Positions 29,476-37,212 of a stretch of 64,000 bases of DNA are shown in pieces. How positions within the stretch are numbered: position 1 is the first letter of the stretch; each line of letters begins with the position of its first letter. Source of the DNA: Opitutaceae bacterium (lineage in GTDB: Bacteria > Verrucomicrobiota > Verrucomicrobiia > Opitutales > Opitutaceae). Position numbers and translations under genes: made by a program. The stretch is taken from positions 248,001 to 312,000 of the forward strand of contig JABTUS010000003.1 in assembly GCA_015075305.1 (NCBI GenBank), read 5' to 3'. Under the pieces are notes generated by a model, which was not told where the DNA came from, ran no database searches, and saw nothing but the letters and a program-made list of their open reading frames with translations.

Positions 29476-31147
29476 CTATTGAAAGCGTGCACCGAGGCCG
29501 GCGGGACTGCCGGGCTTCGGTGTGAATGTGCGCAGAATTTCGAAGAATTTCGGCGCCTTGGTGACGGCGTCGAGCCGTCCCCAGACGACGATCCTGGTGC
29601 CGGATGCACTGGCAATCACGCGCCACTGGCCGCCCGTGGCGGAATCGCTCATGCGCACCGCGCGGCCGGCGTAGTCGGAAGCTTCCAGCGGCTCTTCCGT
29701 CCGCACGGTGGTGGTGCAGGTGTTGGGATCGAAATGCAGGTCGAGCAGACGGCCCCGCACGCCATCGTCGAGGAAGACATCCCGGACCGGCTGGCGCTTT
29801 TCTCCCGGAGTGCCCTCGGGCGCCATGTTGCCGGAGATGGTGACGCGCTTGGATTCGACGGCCGCAGGAGCCTCCTTGAAGATGTTTCCCTCGATGCGGC
29901 TCGGGCCGAGCGTGGGCTTGTCCTCCAGGAACCGCCAGTCCTGCCAGATCGTGTTGTGTTCAGCCACGATCTCGGAACGTTGCAGGTAGAAACCGCCTGC
30001 GTTTTCGGCGACGAGATTGTTGGTGAACCGGGCGCGCGTTTCCATGGTCACCCGCATGGCTCCGGAATTCCGACTCGAGTTGGTGTTCCCGACAATAGTG
30101 TTTCCGTCGACGATGATATCAAAGGCCTGCGCGGGCGGGTAGGCATCGAGCGGGGCGTCGTAACGGTGTTCCTGTCCCCCCAGAAAAAGCCCGCCGGCAT
30201 CATCGCCCGCCTCGTTCGCCACGAAGACATTGCCGGCAAGCCGCGGTGAGGACCAAAGGGCGACAAAGACGCCGCCCGCATCGTTTCGCGTGAGCGCTTG
30301 GTTCGCGACAATCACGCTGTCGCGCAGTTCGCCGCGGCTCCAGTCGAAGAAGGACACTGCGCCGCCGTCGGAGCTCCGCATGGGATCATGCAGTCCCGAA
30401 TGATTGTTGGCGAAGACGCAGCCGATGATCCGCGGGGCCGCGGCGCGATCCGCGGCCACTGCGCCGCCGCGGCCGCATTCGGTCGTGTTGTCGTAGAAGA
30501 GGCAGCGTTCGATCCGGGCGTGGGAGCCGTTGAGAAGCATGATGGCGCCGCCGTCGTTGGCGGTTTCATGAAGCAGCGGCGGATCCCAGGGCACCGGTGC
30601 GAGAGTGCGGTTGTTGATGAAAATGCAGTTGGCAATGTCCGGGGATGTTCCGTCGCACAGCAGAGCCGCGCCCTTGCCGCGCACGCGGGCATTGACGAAA
30701 TAGAATCCGTCGACACGGGCGTCGTCAGCTCCGAAAGCGATGCGACCGCGCTCCTGTCCGTCCAGGATTGTCCGATGGCGCATGACGTCGCGTTCGCCGC
30801 CCTGTCCGACTGAAGCCGCCAAAAAGATCGACCCGCGCCTTCAGGACAAACGTCGGCTGGCTGTAGCTGCCGGCTGACACAAGCAGCGCGACGCGTTTGC
30901 CGGCGGCCGGGACACCTGCGGCTTCGAGCGCCGTGATGATGGACGCGAAGGGCTTCGCGACGGAACCGTCTCCCTTGACGTCGTCACCGGTCGCCTGATC
31001 GACGTAGCAGACCGTTGAATACTTTTCGATGTGCGCCGATTCGGAGGAGTCGATTCCCGCGCGCACGCGTGCGTGCACCGCCGGCAGGCACGCCAGGAGA
31101 ATGCCTGATGCCGCGAAAGAATGGAGGGTCAAGGTTGGGCTGTGCAT
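29476..31147 (-). pseudogene. Secreted parallel beta-helix protein, one frameshift
   Basis: The first gene of the operon. N-terminal piece: signal peptide-like start (MHSPTLTLHSFAASGILLAC), then the typical beta-helix entry VCYVDQATGDDVKGDGSVAK and PFASIITALEA. A shift near 30815 separates it from the repeat part (RTILDGQERGRIAFGADDAR, CIFINNRTL, CVFANNHSG, NVFVANEAG, NTIVGNTNSS, NLVAENAGGF). This series of N-x-x-x-N ladders marks a right-handed beta-helix of the pectate lyase/DUF1565 type. About 550 residues after repair. Probably acts on or binds an extracellular polysaccharide; lyase activity is not provable here. Confidence 0.85.
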
Positions 31148-31824
31148 GGACAGTGGGAACGCTCAAGGCGCCAGTGGCCTGGAGGGTGAAGTGACTTGAG
31201 GGGCATGTTGCATCGCCTGACGCCTGATGGCTCTGCGAAAGGCATTGTGGTCAAGGATCGACGGAGTCCGTGAAGCGACGCGGCATCCGATGGCCTCTCC
31301 CAGCAGATCGATCGTTCTCTGCGAACTCCGCCGCCGGTTCTGCGGCGCCTGTTGATTTGAGCGCAATGTCCACAATCCAATCAGTACCCGCCCCAACAGC
31401 GAACACGGTAGTCTTGCCTGTACCTGTCGTATGGGGAAGCATCACTTTCGACGAGTGATGAAATTGAGCTGTTAGATCAAGTATAAAACATGAAATAGTA
31501 ATCGAATTCGAATGTTTCACAAGGCTGGATCAATCCACGGGGTCGACTTCGAGTGCTTCGATGATCGATTGGGGCTGTTCTCTCGATAATCCAGCTTCAG
31601 CGAGGCATTCATGTCTCGATGGTGATCGCATGGCTCGCCTCGCTTAATTTCCGTTATTTCAACAAAAAATGTAATGTATCGATTTAAGTTCGTGGGAAAG
31701 CTTCGATATTCATTTCATTGACTGCATATGGGCTGCGTTCGAGACATGCACCATCGGCTGCCATTGGGTGAGAATTCCCATGTCGCAGGCGGCCCCCGGG
31801 CGCTTGCAGGATGTTGTCAAACTC
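31148..31824. other. Intergenic region between divergent operons
   Basis: About 680 bases separating the minus-strand catabolic operon from arsC. It contains a candidate operator at 31490-31520 and an AT-rich stretch (31640-31700) unlike the flanks. An 89-codon open frame on the minus strand (31520-31251) with a P-loop-like TGTGKTT is not supported by any family. Confidence 0.55.
31490..31520. promoter_or_regulatory. Candidate LacI-family operator, site 2
   Basis: Same arms and spacing as 10833-10863: ATGAAATA, 15 nt, TGTTTCAC. The spacer contains the palindrome TCGAATTCGA. It lies 343 nt upstream of the first gene of the minus-strand operon, which would place that operon under the same regulator as the plus-strand genes. 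Confidence 0.35.
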
Positions 31825-32283
31825 ATGTGCGATTCCAAACCAACCGTTCTCATACTTTGCACCGGGAATTCCTGCCGCAGCCAGATGGCCGAGGGTGTTC
31901 TGCGGACCGCTGCCGGAGACTTCCTCAATGTTGTCAGCGCCGGATCCAAACCTGCGGGCTTTGTGCATCCCCTTGCCTTCAAAGTGATGCAGGAAATTCA
32001 AATCGATATTTCCCATCATGTTTCGAAGGACATGCGCCTGTTTGTGTCGAAAGGGGTGGAAACCGTCATCACCGTATGCGATTCCGCCGGACAATCGTGT
32101 CCGCATTTTTCAGGGAAGGTGAACCGCCACCATTGGCCGTTCGAGGACCCGGCTCTTGCGAAGGGCGGTGACGAGGAGGTTCTGGCTCAATTCCGGCGCA
32201 TACGTGATGAAATCCGACGCGCGTTTCTGGCGTATGCTGATGGCCGGCGCGATCAGATGAGGCTTAGGGACTCGCGATCCTGA
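31825..32283 (+). CDS. arsC: Arsenate reductase, thioredoxin-coupled type
   Basis: 152 residues from the ATG at 31825; an earlier in-frame ATG at 31768 would add a leader with no match. The low-molecular-weight phosphatase P-loop CTGNSCRS carries the nucleophilic Cys and Arg. Two more cysteines lie in VCDSAGQSCPHF, as in the three-Cys ArsC of Gram-positive type. WPFEDPA is the conserved general-acid Asp region. Reduces As(V) to As(III) in the cytoplasm. The methyltransferase gene follows 78 nt downstream. The frame is intact although its neighbours are not. Confidence 0.92.
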   Translation: MCDSKPTVLILCTGNSCRSQMAEGVLRTAAGDFLNVVSAGSKPAGFVHPLAFKVMQEIQIDISHHVSKDMRLFVSKGVETVITVCDSAGQSCPHFSGKVNRHHWPFEDPALAKGGDEEVLAQFRRIRDEIRRAFLAYADGRRDQMRLRDSRS

Positions 32284-32361
32284 CTCCGTCGTGTTGCGGC
32301 GGAGTCATTGGACGGCCAGATTCTTTGCATCCTTTCACGCGTCGGTTCGTCCAGAGGGTGT

Positions 32362-33235
32362 ATGAATCAAACAACATTGAATCCAAAAGAGATCAGGCGC
32401 GGAGGTCCGGCGTCGCTACGGCGAAATTGCCAGGGGTGCCACGATCCAAGGGGCCTCTAAGGAAACAGGCGGCGTCTGCTGCCAGCCGGCGGACACCGGT
32501 GGCGGCGCCAGCATCTGCTGCGGCACCGGAACGGGAACGCAGGCGCGCACGCGTGACCGCTCTGAAGCGGATGCCGGCGGCATTCCCGAAGGGGCGGATC
32601 TCGGGCTCGGCTGCGGAAATCCTGTCGCGCTTGCCTCTCCGAAGCCCGGCGAAACCGTGCTGGACCTCGGAGCTGGCGCCGGATTCGACGCGTTTGTCGC
32701 GGCGCGCGCAGTCGGCCCGACCGGGCGTGTCATCGGAGTCGATATGACACCGGAGATGGTTTCCAAGGCGCGGATGAACGCGAGCAAGGGAGGCTACGAA
32801 CAAGTCGAGTTTCGCATCGGCGAAATTGAATCGCTGCCGGTTGCGGATCGATCGGTGGATGTGATCATTTCCAACTGCGTAATCAACCTGTGCCCGGACA
32901 AGCGCTCTGTTTACAGGGAGGCGTTTCGCGCACTCCGTCCCGGCGGGCGGCTTGCGGTGTCGGATGTGGTCGCGCGCGAGGAACTGCCTGAGGAAGTGAA
33001 GCGCGACCTTGCCTTGCACAGTGGATGCCTTGCCGGTGCAACGCTGCAGGCGGAACTGGCCCGAATCCTTGAAGAGGCGGGGTTTGTCGACATTCGCATC
33101 CGGCCGAGTGGCAGCGGTGATGCAGGGGGCGCAGGCTGGCTTGGGGCGCGGGGCCGGGAATCCGCGGTTTTTGCGGCCGAGGTGACTGCGACCAAGCCTG
33201 ACTCCGCGTGTTGTGGACCGAAGTGCTGCTCCTGA
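32362..33235 (+). pseudogene. arsM: Arsenite methyltransferase, one inserted base
   Basis: Starts [12 protein letters not shown]. One extra C near 32399 (AGG-C-GCG) displaces the continuation [13 protein letters not shown]. The rest is one open frame: [25 protein letters not shown]-binding [19 protein letters not shown], then [12 protein letters not shown] and [12 protein letters not shown]. The three cysteines expected of ArsM (GCGNP, SNCVI, SGCLAG) are all present, and the tail is CCGPKCCS. Methylates As(III) using SAM. If the inserted base is an assembly error the gene is functional. The sigma gene starts 1 nt after its stop. Confidence 0.88.
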
Positions 33236-33665
33236 CATGGCCCGTCGCAACAATGCTGATTCGCCGGAAGGCCGTCCGGCTGGCAGGGACCCCTCGCGGG
33301 ACGCTGTGGAATCGCTCTGGCGAACGTTTTCCGCTCCATTGAAGGGATTCCTGCAGGCGCGCACGCGTTCAAGAGCCGATGCCGACGATCTCCTTCAGGA
33401 GGTGTTTGTGCGTGTGCACAAACGCCTGCCGTGTCTTCGGGATCCGATGAAACCTGTGGCTGGATCTATTCGATCGCCCGCAATGCGGTGATCGATCACT
33501 ATCGAATGAGGCGGGAGCAGGTTCCGTTGGACTTCGAACTGGAGTCGGACGATCGGACGGAAAGTGACCGCTTGGATTTCACGCCGGTCGTCCGAAAATT
33601 TGCCGCGACACTGCCCCCGCAGTATCGCAGGCCGCTGATTCGGCATGACCTGCACGGGGAGACAA

Positions 33666-33673
33666 TGGAGGAG
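33666..33673 (+). repeat. Target site duplication, left copy
   Basis: TGGAGGAG immediately before the left terminal inverted repeat. It is identical to 34980-34987. Eight base pairs is the usual duplication length for ISL3 elements. Confidence 0.92.
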
Positions 33674-34979
33674 GGTTCTTCACGGAATCGTGTGGGTAGC
33701 GCCTGAGGGAAGAAGGGGCGCGAGGTCGAGCTTGCCGCAGAAAAAGAGGATGCGGGCGCGGTAGTTTTCGAAGCGGCGGAAGCCGCGGGCATCGGCCTTG
33801 ATGGCTTGGATCTTGGAGTTGAAGCCTCGGTGAGGGCATTGCGATCGGGTGCTGGAAGTACGTCAGAAGATTCACCAGATGGCTTTGAGGGTGCGGGCCA
33901 CGGCCATCACCTTCGGCAAACGGCTGCGCATGACGGTGCGGTACCACTGGAGAAGAAGGCGTTCGCCGCTGGCCGCGTCCGACTGGCTCCAGAACCCACC
34001 ATCTGCTCCTCAGGCCAACCAAAGCCGGAGGTCTCTCAGGTTCATTTCCAGCAGCTCGGCGAAGCTGGCCTGATGCTTCTCCGGCACGGTGCCATGCAGC
34101 CAAAGATACCGAGTCTGCTTGAGAGTCCTGCGGTCGCCGTTTTCGGCCAGCTTGGCCGCCTCCTGCCGGCGGGTCTGGTCGACCGCCTCGTTGAGGTGCT
34201 TGGAGACATGGAAACGGTCATGGACGATCGCAGCCTGCGGAGCGGCGAGATCCGCGTGGCAGCAAAGTTAGCCCTCATGTCCATGGCGGCGGCCTCCACT
34301 TTCAACCGCTGCGCTTCCGGCAGGCATCTCCACAGGGCAATCGCCTGCTCGGTGTCCCGTCCAAGCACCACGTCCAGCACCCGCGACTGGCCGAGGTCGG
34401 TCATCAGCGAAACGTAACTTTGGCCTCGCAGAAAACTCTTTCATCGAGGCCGACTCGACGGAGTCCTCCGTGCTCCGTCGAGCCAGGCCCCGCTCCACGG
34501 CCCGCTCGATCAGCCGTTGGACGCTGTCCCAATGCAGTCGCAGCAAATCTGCGGCCTGCGTCAGCGACCGACAGGCCGCGATCACTGCCACCGCAAAGGC
34601 TTCAAAGTGGAACGTGAAGCGCGAGCCCGGCTCTGCCCACGGCACCGTCACCGTCTTCACCCGTGCTCTGGCAGGCGCACCGCGGTACCCCGCACCGCAG
34701 TTCCAGAAGGTATTGCATCACACTCAGGTGCCGCCACGTCCTCTCCGGCAACCGGTCGTACACCGGGCACGGCTTCCCGCACTCGGGGCATGCCACCGGT
34801 GTCCGCTCCGGCCAAGCCACGCAGATCGTGACCCGCTCCCGTTCCAGATCCTTCTCCACGTTCGTCACCCTCCAAGGCTTCTCGAGTTTCAGCAGCTGGC
34901 GGTAATGCTCGTTGACGGTTTCTTCCATCCTCACACATTAACCGCCCAGACCCTTTCCCACAACCAAACGTGAAGAACC
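33674..34979 (-). mobile_element. ISL3-family insertion sequence, 1306 bp
   Basis: Ends are 23-bp inverted repeats: GGTTCTTCACG, 6 unmatched nt, TGTGGG at 33674-33696, and the same on the opposite strand at 34957-34979. The first bases resemble the GGCTCTTC start usual for ISL3. The 8-bp direct repeat TGGAGGAG flanks it on both sides. One transposase gene on the minus strand fills the element but has several frameshifts, so the copy is probably not autonomous as read. It interrupts the sigma factor gene. Confidence 0.93.
33680..34928 (-). pseudogene. ISL3 transposase, multiple frameshifts
   Basis: N-terminal zinc-binding domain: CPECGKPCPVYDRLPERTWR and RCGVPRCAC. A shift near 34665 leads to VKTVTVPWAEPGSRFTFHFE and LLRLHWDSVQRLIERAV. 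Another near 34450 gives the catalytic region (DE-KSFLRGQSYVSLMTDL, with the first Asp), then RVLDVVLGRDTEQA. Further shifts occur near 34265 and beyond. The C terminus is GFNSKIQAIKADARGFRRFE and LFFCGKLDL, and the stop codon lies in the left inverted repeat. About 415 residues when repaired, normal for the family. Confidence 0.9.
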
Positions 34980-34987
34980 TGGAGGAG
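34980..34987 (+). repeat. Target site duplication, right copy
   Basis: TGGAGGAG directly after the right terminal inverted repeat; matches 33666-33673. Coding of the sigma factor resumes immediately after it. Confidence 0.92.
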
Positions 34988-35146
34988 GTTGCGCTGGCAT
35001 TGAACCTTTCGCTGCCCGCGACAAAGAGCCGCATCCGGCGGGCGCGGCTTCTGCTGCGCCGGATGCTGGATGCGTGCTGCCGATTTGAGTTCGACAGGCG
35101 CGGCAGGATGATTGAAGCGGTGCCGCGCGGCGCGTGTGACTGCTGA

Positions 35147-35514
35147 AGCGGAGCGCGGGCGCGCCGATGTTGCACATTTCCGCCTGTCATTCCGCATGAC
35201 GCTGGCGGCACCGGCCGGCAGTGCGAAAAGTGAGGTTTGACCCCTTTGGCTTGGGAGGACCCCTTTGGGGGTTTGATTCGGACATGGGTGGGGTGCGAAC
35301 CGGTGTTTTTTTGACTGGCTTGGGGGCGGCCTGGCCGAAAAGGACGCGGATTGTCGGGCCTTGTTTAATCCAGACGCCGGTTTTTTACACGATGGGGGAT
35401 GGCAAATGCAAAAATGTTCCCAACGACCGGGCTGGAGGGATTCCGCTCGACTGACCGAGGATTGGAAACAGGCTTCGAAGCGCCCTGATGCCCCCTTGAA
35501 ACCCTGAACCCTGC
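35147..35514. other. Intergenic region with second copy of the 26-nt repeat
   Basis: About 370 bases without a gene. It contains the repeat at 35222-35247, then a small GGACCCCTTTGGGGG inverted motif (35256-35270) that echoes the repeat core. It marks the right edge of the accessory region and precedes an intact sigma/anti-sigma cassette. Confidence 0.6.
35222..35247 (+). repeat. 26-nt dispersed direct repeat, copy 2
   Basis: Matches 10385-10410 at 25 of 26 positions in the same orientation (A instead of G at one position). The distance between copies is about 24.8 kb. Confidence 0.7.
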
Positions 35515-36069
35515 ATGCCCCCGGTTGATCAAGCCCGCTGGTTTGGCGAGGAAGTCAAACCCCACGAACCCGCCCTGCGCGCCTACCTGCAGGCACGCTT
35601 CTCATCGCTTGGCGACCACGATGACCTGGTTCAGGAGACCTATATTCGAATTCTTCGCGCAAAGACCGCGGGCAAGGTTCGCTACGTGCGGGCGCTGCTC
35701 TTCACCATCGCCCACAATACGGCGCTTGATTGCTTCCGTCGCAAGCGGGTTGTGCCTATGGAAACGCTCGCCGAACCTGCGGAAACCATGGCGTTGGAGG
35801 AAGATTTGCCGGTGCCGGAAACGGTGGGTCGGAAGGAGGAACTCGGTATTCTTGCCGACGCCGTCGGCAGGCTGCCGGAACGATGCCGGCAGGTGGTCCT
35901 CCTGCGCCACCTGGAGGGGCTTTCGTACAAGGAAATCGCCGTCAGGCTGGATGTCTCCACCGAGACCGTGAAAACTCAACTGGCGGCAGGGATGCGCCGG
36001 TGCGCGGACTATTTCTCAGCGCAGGGTCTTTTGAGGCCATCGGTATCAAAGGAGACGGTTTCAACATGA
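35515..36069 (+). CDS. ECF sigma factor, FecI-like
   Basis: 184 residues. Region 2: LRAYLQARFSSLGDHDDLVQ, then ETYIRILRA and ALLFTIAHNTALDCFRR. Region 4: LPERCRQVVLLRHLEGLSYK and EIAVRLDVSTETVKTQLAAG. It is followed, with ATGA overlap, by a FecR-type anti-sigma gene and then a TonB receptor with STN domain, the standard cell-surface signalling arrangement. Predicted to direct transcription of the receptor when the ligand binds outside. Frame intact. Confidence 0.93.
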   Translation: MPPVDQARWFGEEVKPHEPALRAYLQARFSSLGDHDDLVQETYIRILRAKTAGKVRYVRALLFTIAHNTALDCFRRKRVVPMETLAEPAETMALEEDLPVPETVGRKEELGILADAVGRLPERCRQVVLLRHLEGLSYKEIAVRLDVSTETVKTQLAAGMRRCADYFSAQGLLRPSVSKETVST

Positions 36070-37121
36070 ACACGCCGGACACGGAAGGAGACCGATTCAG
36101 CGCCGAAGATTCCATTGAGGTTCTCGCTTCGCTCTGGCTGGTGGAACGTGCGGACGGACTGAATGCGCGCCAGCTGCGCGAACTCGAGCTGTGGCTCGCC
36201 GCTGATCCGCGTCACGCGGCGGCGTTTGACCGGATGGAGCGGGCCCGGCTGCTGCTGGACCGGCTGCCCTTTGCAGCCGGTCAACTGCCGGGCTTGTCCG
36301 ACGTCGGCCCCGAGACTGCTGCCTCTGATCTGAGGTCCGCCTTGCGTTGGCGCACATTTGGGGGGCTGGCGGCAGCCATCGCGATCTCAGCGATTGCCTG
36401 GTGGCATTGGCCCGTTCCACCTCCGGCACCGGCCGCATCCTCACTGCGATATGTGACGGCATCGGGCGGGTACGAGCGGTTTGCGCTGAACGACAACTCA
36501 ATCGTCGAACTGAATGCAAACACGGAGTTGCGAGTGACCATCACGCCATCGCAGCGCCAGGTGACGCTGCTTTCAGGAGAGGCTCATTTCACGGTTGCAC
36601 ACGATGCGACACGACCCTTCGTGGTGACGGCCGGGGCCTGCTCCGTGCGCGCCGTGGGCACGGCATTCAATGTGCGATATGCGCCGGTTGAAATTGAAGT
36701 GGTGGTGACCGAGGGCAGGGTGCTCGTGGTACCGAAAGATTCGCCGGTGGGGCAGATGCTTGAGCATCAAAGGGCCGGCCCGCTAGTTGCTGCCGGGGAG
36801 CGTGTCATCATACCGGTCGGTCGCAGCCCATTGGCGCAAGAGGTCGAGACGATGGCTCCGCCAGCGATGCGCGCTGCTCTTGCCTGGCAGGAACGCAAGC
36901 TGGTCTTTGCAGAAACGCCCCTGCGCGATGTCATCCTTCAGTTCAACCGTCGCAACCGCACCCAGTTGGTGCTTGGAGATTCAACGCTGGGCGAAAAGCT
37001 GGTGGGAGGCACCTTCGATTCCGACAATGTGGATGCGTTTGTCCGTTTGCTGGAGGCCAGCGGCGACATTGTTTTAGAACGCCGTGCCGAAGATGAGGTG
37101 CTCGTACGCCGGGCGGATTGA
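36066..37121 (+). CDS. fecR: FecR-type anti-sigma / signal transducer
   Basis: 351 residues from the ATG at 36066, which overlaps the sigma stop. An N-terminal cytoplasmic DUF4880-like segment (LASLWLVERADGLNARQLRE, ADPRHAAAFDRME) is followed by one membrane helix (about residues 96-117, FGGLAAAIAISAIAWW). The periplasmic FecR domain has SGEAHFTVAHDATRPFVV and VRAVGTAFNVRY, and a C-terminal STN-like DUF4974 segment follows (ETPLRDVILQFNRRN). Relays the receptor state to the sigma factor across the inner membrane. Confidence 0.92.
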   Translation: MNTPDTEGDRFSAEDSIEVLASLWLVERADGLNARQLRELELWLAADPRHAAAFDRMERARLLLDRLPFAAGQLPGLSDVGPETAASDLRSALRWRTFGGLAAAIAISAIAWWHWPVPPPAPAASSLRYVTASGGYERFALNDNSIVELNANTELRVTITPSQRQVTLLSGEAHFTVAHDATRPFVVTAGACSVRAVGTAFNVRYAPVEIEVVVTEGRVLVVPKDSPVGQMLEHQRAGPLVAAGERVIIPVGRSPLAQEVETMAPPAMRAALAWQERKLVFAETPLRDVILQFNRRNRTQLVLGDSTLGEKLVGGTFDSDNVDAFVRLLEASGDIVLERRAEDEVLVRRAD

Positions 37122-37212
37122 TCCCTTTGGCGCGCTGGAAACAGTATTCCTCCCTGTGTTGATCCCCCATTTTGCCCGATGCTGCGTCTCAGGGGTGTCA
37201 CTGCTCTTTCGC

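Larger units (their letters stand above)
33237..35146 (+). pseudogene. sigZ: SigZ-type sigma factor split by an insertion sequence
   Basis: Left part: region 2 (ESLWRTFSAPLKGFLQAR, DADDLLQEVFVRVHKR). One lost G near 33446 displaces DETCGWIYSIARNAVIDHYR. The frame then runs to LHGETMEE at 33673. The element 33674-34979 intervenes. Coding resumes at 34988 as VALALNLSLPATKSRIRRAR, the region 4 recognition helix, and ends EAVPRGACDC at 35146. Removing the element plus one 8-bp duplicate restores the frame exactly. About 190 residues when repaired. Sigma factor co-located with arsM, so arsenic-linked control is inferred. Confidence 0.9.

Noticed and set aside
31251-31520. Minus-strand open frame with a P-loop-like TGTGKTT
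   Set aside because: No other ATPase motif, no neighbours and no family; the match is too short.
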